A stretch of DNA of 64,000 bases from Massilia sp. BJB1822 (GCF_013369485.1 NZ_JABWEB010000022.1:17407-81406); one strand, 5' to 3'. Shown: positions 26,040-33,977, numbered from the stretch's first letter. Made by a program: numbers and translations. Notes: a model not told the origin generated them from the letters alone.

Positions 26040-27977
26040 TTACGCATCATTAATCAGTCCCTTTTCAAATTTCCCGCCTTGCTTACTGAAACGTTTCACC
26101 AAATGGTAATTTTTTCCATCTTTAAGTGAATCGGGCAAATCATTGTCCACTATAATCACTTGGCATTTCCTATTTTCTACTTTTGCTGAAGCAATCACCT
26201 TTATTATCTGATTGAAGATACTTTCGTAAAGCTGAGGGTCCGAAACCTCAGTGTTATCATCGTCGGCCCGGTGGCGACCAATATTTTGACCCGGCGTATC
26301 AATCATTAAAAAAGTTGGCAAATTACACGCATGCTTTAACAAATACTGCAATCTAGCCACGAAGAGCGCAATCGATGTGATGGTTCTCACGCCGCCCGAC
26401 GACGTATTGTAATAAGAAATATCTCTAAAATGTCCTGTGAATTTCTTGTCGAGATATACGCCATGCACTTTTTGCAACCCACTCTTTTGCATATGCGAAA
26501 CAAATAGTACAGTCAGCTCCTCAACCACTGCATCTAATCCGATTAAACCATCCTTGATGATCTTAATTGATCGGCGCAATTTCTCAATTAACGCTGATTT
26601 GAGTTCCAGTTTTGAACCAATATCAACAAATTTATTATAAATCGCCAGATTTTTTTCAGCCTCAGCAACTGTAATTTTCAACTGACTACGAGCATCTTCG
26701 ATCGCTTGGATAGAGGTCAGAAGCGGGGAAATACTGGCCAAGTTATTTTCATCAAAACTACGGCTTGCCTCTATTAGTCGAATTCGAAGTTTTTCTTTTT
26801 GATTGAGCAGCACTTTTTGCTCTTCGCGAAGATCCATCAATACTGTTTCGATTCCCGCAGTTCTATTTTTCAGCGATCGTAATTGGTGCTCAATGTCATC
26901 ATCTTCGATTGCCGAGGAATTTATTTCTATATCGCTTTGACACAGCGGACACGGGATATGGTCGTTCTTGGGTCTTGCGACGGAAATTATCTGCCGCGAA
27001 ATCTTAGAAAGCTTTAGCGCCTTATAATCAAACTGATATGTATTATTAAGTTTCGCGAAGTTGCCATACTGATTTTCAATTTCTTTTAGTCGACTATCAA
27101 CAGCGAATATCTCGGCACGCATCGTTTTAATAGCCTCAGAAATCGTCTCGCCTACGTCACTCGAAAGAACGAAATCTTCCTTCAGATCCTTCAAACTTTC
27201 ATCAAGGACAGCCATTTTATCTTGGTATTGCTCGGCCTCTTCCTGCGAATGCTCAAAATTTCTTACATCAATCTTGACATCGCTTAAAAATTTACGGATG
27301 AAACGCTCATTCTTTTCAAGCTCCCCAAACTCCGCCACTTCTCGGCCAAGTTCTGTATTTAAGGCGCTAAGCTCGTCATCATAAATGTTGAAAACAAATT
27401 TCTGAACTTCGACATTTTTATTAAATACCACTGGTGATTGGTAATCCAAAAGGGCATCAGAACCAACGCGAGTCTGCTTCAAATACATCAATTTCATCAA
27501 ATCACGAAAACTCAATCGATCTGAAGAAGAATCTTCTCGATATTTAGATTCTTTAATTAAAACCTTAGCAATTCCGAGATTCTCAAGAATGAAGTCAGAG
27601 ACCCAGCCATCCGGGGCAAAAGTATCGCCAGGCGACACACCGACTATCAGTGGAAAATTTCGATCCCGTTCTTCAAAATAACCAGTATATATCCGTATTG
27701 GTGAACTAGCAGATAGAATTTCACGCTCAAAAGTGAAAATTTTACCATTTAAATTAACTTCCAAACAAGCGAGCCGCCCATTTGCCTTCATTTCACCATA
27801 GAGCAAGCTATCATTTTTACCACCCAAACAATAATCAATAAGATTTAAAATACTGGACTTCCCAGAGTCCATATCGCCCCAAACTAGATTCAGCCCTTCC
27901 TGAAATCGAGCTTCATACTGCTTCACGACTCCCTGGATAATCAAACGAACAACTAACAGGTACGGACTAATTTCCAT
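26040..27977 (-). CDS. ABC-3C system ATPase (Rad50/SMC-like, CxxC hook)
   Basis: This 645-residue ATPase has SMC/Rad50 architecture. Walker A GDMDSGKSS is at about residues 34-42, and two coiled-coil arms lie at about 190-340 and 370-480. Between them is a CPLC zinc-hook-like motif at about 342-345. The C-terminal lobe has the ABC signature SSGGVRT at about 525 and Walker B FLMIDTPGQN at about 556. I chose the ATG at 27977 because TTGGAGGAATCA precedes it, the ribosome binding site lying inside the last codons of the middle-component gene, which it overlaps by 11 bases. In ABC-3C conflict systems the ATPase is thought to sense invasive nucleic acid. That role is inferred here. Confidence 0.8.
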   Translation of the reverse strand: MEISPYLLVVRLIIQGVVKQYEARFQEGLNLVWGDMDSGKSSILNLIDYCLGGKNDSLLYGEMKANGRLACLEVNLNGKIFTFEREILSASSPIRIYTGYFEERDRNFPLIVGVSPGDTFAPDGWVSDFILENLGIAKVLIKESKYREDSSSDRLSFRDLMKLMYLKQTRVGSDALLDYQSPVVFNKNVEVQKFVFNIYDDELSALNTELGREVAEFGELEKNERFIRKFLSDVKIDVRNFEHSQEEAEQYQDKMAVLDESLKDLKEDFVLSSDVGETISEAIKTMRAEIFAVDSRLKEIENQYGNFAKLNNTYQFDYKALKLSKISRQIISVARPKNDHIPCPLCQSDIEINSSAIEDDDIEHQLRSLKNRTAGIETVLMDLREEQKVLLNQKEKLRIRLIEASRSFDENNLASISPLLTSIQAIEDARSQLKITVAEAEKNLAIYNKFVDIGSKLELKSALIEKLRRSIKIIKDGLIGLDAVVEELTVLFVSHMQKSGLQKVHGVYLDKKFTGHFRDISYYNTSSGGVRTITSIALFVARLQYLLKHACNLPTFLMIDTPGQNIGRHRADDDNTEVSDPQLYESIFNQIIKVIASAKVENRKCQVIIVDNDLPDSLKDGKNYHLVKRFSKQGGKFEKGLINDA

Positions 27978-28452
27978 TGATTCCTCCAAGAACTGCACTA
28001 GACAATATATTCACTGACTTACTAAGTATGGGCTGCAAAGAATCAATTTCTCGCTCCCATCTATTCGACAAATCGTTATCTGGCAAAGTCAATTCATATC
28101 CCGTAGATAGGAAGACTTCCCCTTCCTTTTTCTCAAAATTTAAATAATTTTTTGATACCAAAAGTATGCATGTGCGAGAAAAATCCGTCACATCTAATGC
28201 TCCGCCGAATTCCAGGTTATCCTGGTAAAGAAGCTCTTCCAAATTCAGCACCGGCTGCGCACGGGAAAACCCTACTAAAATGTTTTGCAACAATGATGGA
28301 TTGCATAGTAAGAAGTCAACGAAAGCTGCCTTCTGCAATGGTACGCCGCCCTTGAATTTGGCATTCTTGCACAGAACTCGAATCGCGTTCCAACGACGGA
28401 ATGTTTTCAAGTGAAATTCTTCTCGATAATCGATCAGGCCGAAGTTATTCAT
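27967..28452 (-). CDS. ABC-3C system middle component
   Basis: This 161-residue protein lies between the hydrolase-effector and ATPase genes, the position and size of the middle component of ABC-3C systems. The N-terminal half carries the helical block FRRWNAIRVLCKNAKFKGG and LQKAAFVDFLLCNPSLLQ. A beta-rich segment follows (RTCILLVSKNYLNFEKKEG), then a C-terminal helix (EREIDSLQPILSKSVNILSS). It has no catalytic motif and no membrane segment. Its ATG overlaps the effector stop by 4 bases (ATGA). In this system class the middle component is proposed to bridge ATPase and effector. The call depends strongly on gene order. Confidence 0.7.
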   Translation of the reverse strand: MNNFGLIDYREEFHLKTFRRWNAIRVLCKNAKFKGGVPLQKAAFVDFLLCNPSLLQNILVGFSRAQPVLNLEELLYQDNLEFGGALDVTDFSRTCILLVSKNYLNFEKKEGEVFLSTGYELTLPDNDLSNRWEREIDSLQPILSKSVNILSSAVLGGINGN

Positions 28453-29642
28453 AGCATTTTCGTTTGAATGGCATTGAAGTCAGTAGTGTCACTCCAAACA
28501 ACGTCGTCGCGCAAATTATTAGCAAGTTGATGCAAAAGACCTTTTTTATGCAAAAAATTTATATAATCAGCAGTAGCCTTCAGGACTCCTGAATCTTGTG
28601 CGGTAATTTCTGCATGTACTTCTGCAAATATTTCATTAGGCGTCAATTTCTTCACATTACATGCGTTATATTTTTGTTGGTACAGGCTCAACACTTTCGC
28701 TTGAATCGATTGCAACTCTTTCATATCTTTTTTGTTGGCAGCTTTTGATATTATTTCCGCATTGAAAAAGCAGTTTTTTGCGTCAGACATCCCTTTATCA
28801 CCAATGTCGCAAACGATCATCTTTAATACAAATATTTCCTTATCGTAATCAGGCTTGGATAACAAGCCAGTACCATTTGCAACGACATGCATAAACTTCT
28901 TATAGCTATAATCTGTAAGGAACTTCTGTACTGCGACATAGGACAAATCTGATGATGAGAATGGTTTGCAAATGGAAGTGTGATCATGATCGACGATTAC
29001 ACGACTCGCCCTGGGGACGGTAAACGGCAACGCACTTTCTTTGGCTACGCATTCGTCATGCTGTGCAATCATGTAAAGACTGGCCGGAAGATTTGCTTTT
29101 TGGTCCGTCCATTTGTTGTTCAATCCATCACAATATTCTGAAAGGGGTGTGAGTTCTTTGACATTAACATTATTTGCCGGACCCAAAATTAAGGCACTAA
29201 GCGCCCCCTTATGTGGAACTGCCATCGACACATATCCTACCGGCTTCGGCCCATGCCCTGGCTCATAGTTGAGAATATGGTCTTTAACTATTAGCCCCCC
29301 CATGCTATGGCCGATGAGGATTACCTCATCAAAATCACCAAGTTGCAAGCTGAGAAAAGTGGCTAATTGCTCGCTTAGCTGTGCAATTGGCTTGTTTACT
29401 TTAACCCTCCCCGTTACTCCAGGAATTCGATTGACAAGGGGGATTGCCTTTAGTATTTTTTGAAACTTTGCCGAAGAAAAGAAATCGACGAGCTTGGTAA
29501 AGTAAGAAAACTCAAAGAACTCAAATTCCGCATCGAGTTTTGCATCAGTTTTTAATAACGTAGAGAACTTTACTTCCCCGGAGTTTTTCCAAGTTTCCTC
29601 TCCGCCGGTAAACCCATGAACAAAGACGACTGCTGTTTTCAT
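28449..29642 (-). CDS. ABC-3C effector: lipase-like alpha/beta hydrolase with C-terminal domain
   Basis: This 397-residue protein has two parts. Residues 1-235 form an alpha/beta hydrolase of the PGAP1/DUF676 lipase style: oxyanion VFVHGFTGG, nucleophile elbow GHSMG (Ser113), a likely aspartate at 196 (AQHDE), and histidine in DHDHTSIC (about 221). Residues 265-397 match the style of an ABC-3C C-terminal domain (CFFNAEIISKAANKKDM, IHAEI-like helix, and HKKGLLHQLANNLRDDVVW). The ribosome binding site is AGAGGA just upstream. It is the first gene of the operon. It has no signal peptide. An attack on membrane lipids or esters is inferred, not shown. Confidence 0.78.
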   Translation of the reverse strand: MKTAVVFVHGFTGGEETWKNSGEVKFSTLLKTDAKLDAEFEFFEFSYFTKLVDFFSSAKFQKILKAIPLVNRIPGVTGRVKVNKPIAQLSEQLATFLSLQLGDFDEVILIGHSMGGLIVKDHILNYEPGHGPKPVGYVSMAVPHKGALSALILGPANNVNVKELTPLSEYCDGLNNKWTDQKANLPASLYMIAQHDECVAKESALPFTVPRASRVIVDHDHTSICKPFSSSDLSYVAVQKFLTDYSYKKFMHVVANGTGLLSKPDYDKEIFVLKMIVCDIGDKGMSDAKNCFFNAEIISKAANKKDMKELQSIQAKVLSLYQQKYNACNVKKLTPNEIFAEVHAEITAQDSGVLKATADYINFLHKKGLLHQLANNLRDDVVWSDTTDFNAIQTKML

Positions 29643-29695
29643 TTTTTCCTCTAACGTACATTGCCGATGTCATCACATCTTCCCTCCCTAGCTTA

Positions 29696-29740
29696 CATGA
29701 TTACATCATGGAAATTTCTCTCCAAATGTAACGTCGTTAC
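29696..29740. promoter_or_regulatory. Two palindromes in the divergent promoter region of the island
   Basis: The 324-base gap 29643-29966 separates the ABC-3C operon from the divergent protease gene. It holds two short inverted repeats suited to a dimeric regulator: CATGAT-TAC-ATCATG at 29696-29710 and GTAACG-T-CGTTAC at 29728-29740. They lie 54-98 bases upstream of the effector start. No regulator gene is present in the island. The remainder of the gap (29741-29966) shows no clear feature. Confidence 0.4.
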
Positions 29741-29966
29741 TGTTGAATTTACCTGATTACGTCTTTACCTCAGGATGGCCCACGTCGGACAAGGTCGCGT
29801 CCTGATGGCTTCCGCTGTCAATCGAGGTACTATTGCATACAAGTCGGCGTGGCGATTGAACCGGAATCATTCCACACTCGGCTAATTTGCGCTAATCTGC
29901 TCAGGCAAGTCGAGCTGATGTGCTCATGTTCGGCCACGCCAGCACACGTTCTCCCTAAAGGTATCG

Positions 29967-30758
29967 ATGACAGAACTCACAACTTACTCAATATCGATTC
30001 CCGTTCATATAGCAGATGAACGGGAAGGCCAACTATATCCGGGGAAATCGGCAGTACTTGGTACGGCATTTCCTATTGGTGACGCGTTCCTGCTCACTGC
30101 CGGTCATGTCGCGAGAGAATTAAATGAAGCGAAATCAAGCAATCGCGGGCAGCCAGCTGTTGGACTCTTTCATCCCGAATCTTTTTGCCAGATCCTAGTT
30201 CGCATTGTAGAGACTGAAATATTAGAAGGTGACATTGGGGTACTCAGAGTTGAATTCTCTGAGCTAAGTCAAAAAACATGGCTATTCCCACTTCACTGGA
30301 CCTTACGATTCGTGAACCTAGGGTCGCCCGTGCGAACTCCCGGCTATGCTTATGCTGACCACACTGTGGGGGATGAGCATTTCATCATCCAAAGGTCGTT
30401 CCAAGGTTCCATAGTTTCACAAATTGGAAAATATATACCAAATGGGATGAAAGGAATTCCGTTCGGAGTTTATGAGACCTCCTTCGCCTCACCGAGGGGT
30501 CATTCAGGCGCGCCACTGCTACTAGGGAACGGGCGAGTTATCGGAATTGTTATCGGAAACAGCAAATCGCGAATGCTCATTCTTGACGCAGAAGAAGTGA
30601 GCACTGACGGTCAGACCACAACTTTAATCGAGCAGTACGAATCACTAGCGCTAGGAATTTCGGTTGAGGCAAAATTCATTTTAAACCTGCACTCCAAGCT
30701 CTTAGGCAAAACAATACAATCCTGGCTTGAAAGCAAGGACCTTATTCACAAAGATTAA
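29967..30758 (+). CDS. Cytoplasmic trypsin-like serine protease
   Basis: This 263-residue protein has a complete chymotrypsin-fold triad: His47 in LLTAGHVA, Asp89 in EGDIGVLRV and Ser180 in RGHSGAPLL. The N-terminal strand TAFPIGDAFLLTAGHV is typical of trypsin-like peptidases. It has no signal peptide or transmembrane helix, so it should act in the cytoplasm, which is unusual for this fold except in phage-defence and other conflict systems. The ATG at 29967 follows AAAGG at a workable distance. It is divergent from the ABC-3C operon and may be an accessory of it or a separate cargo gene. It is AT-rich like the rest of the island. Confidence 0.75.
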   Translation: MTELTTYSISIPVHIADEREGQLYPGKSAVLGTAFPIGDAFLLTAGHVARELNEAKSSNRGQPAVGLFHPESFCQILVRIVETEILEGDIGVLRVEFSELSQKTWLFPLHWTLRFVNLGSPVRTPGYAYADHTVGDEHFIIQRSFQGSIVSQIGKYIPNGMKGIPFGVYETSFASPRGHSGAPLLLGNGRVIGIVIGNSKSRMLILDAEEVSTDGQTTTLIEQYESLALGISVEAKFILNLHSKLLGKTIQSWLESKDLIHKD

Positions 30759-30779
30759 TGCTCACTACTTCTTTTAGTT

Positions 30780-30913
30780 TTTCTAACGTTGGAAATTCGA
30801 GCAACACGTATTTGATGCATGGACATGCAAAGAGCCATATAGGATAAAGATGCATGGAGGTTAATTCGCGGCGCCTACAGCCTCTGTTTTCCAACGTTGG
30901 AAATTCAAGCCAC
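30780..30913. repeat. 26-bp direct repeats containing a 16-bp palindrome
   Basis: Two copies, at 30780-30805 and 30888-30913, agree at 23 of 26 positions and are 108 bases apart. Each contains TTTCCAACGTTGGAAA, a perfect palindrome in the right copy and one mismatch in the left. Read on the minus strand, both encode LEFPTLE in the same frame, immediately after the decayed antitoxin gene. They could be duplicated 5' ends of a lost toxin gene or a pair of binding sites. Confidence 0.55.
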
Positions 30914-30920
30914 GCCGGCT

Positions 30921-31121
30921 TCACGGCTTATTATTCGATCGTTGTTCTTCGCGTTTGGTCGCAATGATGGCACGCATACGGGCCATTGCTTAGTCGTGAG
31001 GGATGCTGGGGCGAGGGTCGTCGATGGCTTTCTGCACTTGGGAGCGGAACCAGCGGTCGTATGCCTCCGCTTCTGTAGCGGTGGCATACCCGCATTCAAT
31101 GGGGGAGAGATCATCGTTCAT
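30921..31121 (-). pseudogene. RelB/StbD-like antitoxin with in-frame stop
   Basis: A 43-residue frame starts at the ATG at 31121 and encodes EAEAYDRWFRSQVQKAIDDP followed by RPSIPHD, a hallmark of RelB/StbD-type antitoxins of proteobacteria. A TAA at 30992-30990 interrupts it exactly where relatives continue with an acidic residue. The same frame then carries on with AMARMRAIIATKR, the expected C-terminus, to a TGA at 30921. One nucleotide change would restore a 66-residue antitoxin. No intact toxin gene follows on the minus strand. This is therefore read as a decayed toxin-antitoxin locus. A 43-residue truncated product could still be made. Confidence 0.65.
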
Positions 31122-31300
31122 GCCTCAAAGGTTACACCAAAGAGATAACCCATCCAACATTCAGTGTCAGATACTGTCTCGATTTTCAAGTGTTCTACTT
31201 GGACCTGTAGCTAGGCCGGCACCACAGGTAGGTTCCGTCTCTTTGCGGCCGCTCAATTCTCTTGGAAGAGTCGCCTTGCCCCTAGAAACTTCACTATGGC

Positions 31301-31615
31301 CTACGACCTCGATATATCTTTCGACATTGCAGTTAGCACAACTCGAACAGCCGCATCAGAATCCACCTCTCCGTCAACGCACTCAAGGAAATGCAGCTGT
31401 TCGGTATGGTTCGTCGCGATGTCTTCCAAAAGAAGCTTATTCGACCGATCAATTAGTCCCATGGAGGAACCGACAATTTCGATATAGTCGGTTTGATAGC
31501 GAGTATGAGGGTGCACCCACTGAAGGGACGCAAGCTCCGCTTTGCTTGATTCATCAAGTAGTTTCAGCCCCAGCGAAGTCGCCTCTTGTAAATCCTTCGG
31601 AAAAACTCTTTGCAT
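31301..31615 (-). CDS. Small hypothetical protein in the decayed part of the island
   Basis: A 104-residue frame starts at the ATG at 31615, with AAAGG 9 bases upstream. It encodes a soluble, acidic, helix-prone product (DRSNKLLLEDIATNHTEQLH and GEVDSDAAVRVVLTAMSKDI). I do not recognise it. Its 5' end overlaps on the opposite strand with the DUF5677-like remnant, so at most one of the two is currently functional there. The remainder of 31122-31300 shows nothing clear. It may be a real orphan gene or chance. Confidence 0.3.
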   Translation of the reverse strand: MQRVFPKDLQEATSLGLKLLDESSKAELASLQWVHPHTRYQTDYIEIVGSSMGLIDRSNKLLLEDIATNHTEQLHFLECVDGEVDSDAAVRVVLTAMSKDISRS

Positions 31616-31907
31616 ATTCAGCAACCTTTGCTTTGGGCGGGCATTGCAGTCGTTTCAGTCCAGCCTCTTGCTTGCCGAGCGGGGAGCGCTGGCTGACGCC
31701 CGCACTGTCGTCCGCTCGTGCGTGGAGTCGGTAGTGACTTTGTCCGTGCTCAGAGTTTCCCCAGATTTGCCAGCGAGGCTTGTTGAAGACCACGACGCAC
31801 ACCGTTTCCCGAGAACATGTGCCTCTGACATGTTCTCGGCTGGCAAATCAAAAAGCATTTTCATGCCAAGACGATTTATCCGATCTGCAAGTCGAATTTC
31901 GGCTTGA
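31570..31907 (+). pseudogene. DUF5677-like gene remnant with a frameshift
   Basis: One frame encodes VNPSEKLFAYSATFALG up to about 31638. The next frame then continues RALQSFQSSLLLAERGALAD, ARTVVRSCVESVVTLSV and LPARLVEDHDAHR. Joined, these read like the conserved helical core of DUF5677 proteins (a kinship with VRSCVE and EDHDxHR motifs). Insertion of one C at about 31638 restores the frame. The 3' part after EDHDAHR loses similarity and ends at 31907, next to a 12-bp perfect stem-loop at 31809-31839. No plausible start was found. I read it as a degraded gene. Confidence 0.5.
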
Positions 31908-32075
31908 ATTCATCGCGAACTTGCGCGATCCAGCCATCAAGTTCTGACGCCAAGAAACCGATTTCGTTAAATTTAGTCATGTTTGGACAAGATATGTTTG
32001 CTTTCTCAATTGCCGCGCGAATTTCACATCGACCTATAACCATACAACATCAGCCGCAAGTTCAACCGGTTCCTA

Positions 32076-33074
32076 TCACGCTGGGCGAAGCGGTGCTTCC
32101 TGCATCTTGGCAATCTGCTCCCGCAGCTCAAGTATGCGATCCTGCCAGTAGCGTACAGTACCGAACCAAGGGAACGCAGTTGGGAATGCAGGGTCCGGCC
32201 AGCGGCGGGCAATCCAGGCGCTATAGTGAAGCAAGCGCAAGGTCCGCAATGCCTCCATCAGATGCAGCTCCCGGTCATCGAATTCGCGGAAAGTCTCATA
32301 GCCACGCAGAAGTGCAGCGAGCTGCTTGCGCGCATCGGTTTCATCGCCCGATAACAGCATCCACAGGTCTTGTATGGCCGGTCCCGAACGGCTATCGTCA
32401 AAGTCGACAAAATGGGGGCCGTCATCGGTCCACAAAACGTTCCCGGCATGGCAGTCGCCGTGAAGCCGCAACATCTGAACATCGCCCGCGCGTTGATACG
32501 CGCTGCTGACGGCGTCCAGCGCCTGGTCTGCGACGCTGATCCAGGCAGTCCGCAATTCTTCTGGCAACCAACTGCCGTCGACAAGAAATTGGCGCGACGC
32601 AAAACCAAAACTTTGGATATCGAGAGCGGGGCGTTCCTGATAGACGCTGGCCGCGCCGACGGCGTGAATGCGGCCGAGGAAGCGCCCCATCCACTCAAGC
32701 GTGCCCTCCCGGTCCAACTCCGGCGCCCGGCCGCCGCGTTTCATGAAGACGGCAAACCGGTGCCCCTCAAAATGGTGCAGGGTGCGCTCATTAAAACTTA
32801 AAGGCGGGACAACCGGAATCTCATCCCCGGCCAAATCCAGCGTAAACCTGTGCTCTTCAAGGATGGCCGCATCGCTCCAGCGCCCGGGCCGATAAAACTT
32901 GACCACGTACTGCTTGCTGTCCTCGCTCCATACCTGATAGACGCGATTTTCGAAACTGTTCAACTGATGAAGGCGGCCATCGCAGGCGATCCCCAGGCTT
33001 TCTATCGCGCTGAACATGCACTCGGGAGTCAGGTCGGCATATGGTGTTTCGATATTTTCTTGTTTGATATCCAC
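32076..33074 (-). CDS. srkA: Stress response kinase SrkA (YihE family)
   Basis: This 332-residue protein of the YihE/SrkA family (aminoglycoside-phosphotransferase-like fold) phosphorylates serine or threonine and in E. coli counters MazF-linked death. It has the N-terminal ETPYADLTPECMFSAIESLG and ATP lysine in YVVKFYRPGRW. The catalytic loop is LRLHGDCHAGNVLW and the metal-binding motif is HFVDFDDS. I placed the start at the GTG at 33074, which gives the usual family length of about 330. A TTG at 33113 is also open. Neither has a strong ribosome binding site. GC content returns to the host level here, so it marks the right edge of the island. Confidence 0.88.
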   Translation of the reverse strand: MDIKQENIETPYADLTPECMFSAIESLGIACDGRLHQLNSFENRVYQVWSEDSKQYVVKFYRPGRWSDAAILEEHRFTLDLAGDEIPVVPPLSFNERTLHHFEGHRFAVFMKRGGRAPELDREGTLEWMGRFLGRIHAVGAASVYQERPALDIQSFGFASRQFLVDGSWLPEELRTAWISVADQALDAVSSAYQRAGDVQMLRLHGDCHAGNVLWTDDGPHFVDFDDSRSGPAIQDLWMLLSGDETDARKQLAALLRGYETFREFDDRELHLMEALRTLRLLHYSAWIARRWPDPAFPTAFPWFGTVRYWQDRILELREQIAKMQEAPLRPA

Positions 33075-33219
33075 GGGAGAGTCACTTGATAACGTTGGCC
33101 GCGCACCCGGCAAAAGGATGGGAGGCCGGGGGAATTCCGCATGCCGCCACGGTAAAGGTGGGAAAGGGGGCGGCGACAGCGTATACTAGCGCCTTCCATC
33201 AAAATACAGAGCAAAAACC

Positions 33220-33909
33220 ATGCAACTCGACCAGCCCCTGAGCGAAAAAGAATTCGACGAACTCGACCAGTTCCTGCTGAGCGACCGCAGCCCTGAAGAC
33301 TCCATGACCATGGACCATCTGCACGGCTACCTGACGGCCATCGCCATCGGCCCGGAAACCATCATGCCGGCCGAATGGCTGCCGCGCGTGTGGGGCGAAG
33401 ACGGCAAGCAAGCGCCCAAATTCAAGAACGGCAAGGAAGAAGAACGCATCGTCAACCTGATCATGCGCTTCATGAACGAAGTGCTGGTGACGTTTGAAGT
33501 CGCACCGAAAGAATTCGAACCGCTGTTCGTCGAGCACGAACACGAAGGCCAGACCCTGATCGATGCCGAAGCCTGGTGCTGGGGCTTCTGGGAAGGCATG
33601 GAGCTGCGTTCCGGCTCCTGGGACGAGATCTGGGATTCCGAAATCGCCGACCTAATGCAGCCGATCTACCTGCTGGGCGCCGATGAAATCAAGGAAGAAG
33701 AACTGCCCCTGGTCGAAGATCCGCACAAGGCGCATAAACTGGCGCTGGACCTGGAAGCCAATCTGCCGACCATCCACAAATTCTGGGTACCGCGCCGCAA
33801 GGCCGGCGTCAGCACCGTCAAGCGCGAAGACCCCAAAGTCGGCCGCAACGACGATTGCCCCTGCGGCAGCGGCAAAAAATACAAGAAATGCCACGGCGCC
33901 GACGTCTGA
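33220..33909 (+). CDS. YecA/UPF0149 protein with SEC-C zinc motif
   Basis: This 229-residue protein has a UPF0149 helical domain at about residues 5-170 (the FDELDQFLL start, TMDHLHGYLTAIAIGP and AWCWGFWEGM blocks). It ends in a SEC-C metal-binding motif (NDDCPCGSGKKYKKCHG). The same tail is found on SecA and YecA, where it binds zinc or iron and contacts ribosomes or SecB. Its precise role is unsettled. It appears monocistronic, faces away from srkA across a 145-base gap, and is convergent with orn across a strong terminator. Confidence 0.88.
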   Translation: MQLDQPLSEKEFDELDQFLLSDRSPEDSMTMDHLHGYLTAIAIGPETIMPAEWLPRVWGEDGKQAPKFKNGKEEERIVNLIMRFMNEVLVTFEVAPKEFEPLFVEHEHEGQTLIDAEAWCWGFWEGMELRSGSWDEIWDSEIADLMQPIYLLGADEIKEEELPLVEDPHKAHKLALDLEANLPTIHKFWVPRRKAGVSTVKREDPKVGRNDDCPCGSGKKYKKCHGADV

Positions 33910-33927
33910 CCCTTTGACGCAGCAAAA

Positions 33928-33966
33928 AAAATGTCCCCCTGGCGGTCGACGCCAGGGGGACATTTT
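33928..33966. terminator. Bidirectional terminator between yecA-like gene and orn
   Basis: A perfect 17-bp stem (left arm AAAATGTCCCCCTGGCG) with a five-base GTCGA loop is flanked by an A-run on the left and a T-run on the right, so it can work for both convergent genes. Its arm sequence resembles the ends of the palindromic repeat at 22232-22362. Confidence 0.85.
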
Positions 33967-33977
33967 TGATTGCTTGC

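Noticed and set aside
30989..31003. Selenocysteine- or readthrough-type explanation for the antitoxin stop
   Set aside because: The stop is TAA, no recoding structure is evident, and the toxin partner is missing, so simple decay is more likely.
31809..31839. Perfect 12-bp stem-loop considered as a terminator
   Set aside because: No T-run follows on either strand, so it is reported as a structural feature of the DUF5677 remnant only.
31876..31980. A 34-codon minus-strand frame (SELDGWIAQVRDEF inside)
   Set aside because: The peptide looks protein-like but it is too short, lacks a ribosome binding site and lies in a decayed region. I could not support it as a gene.
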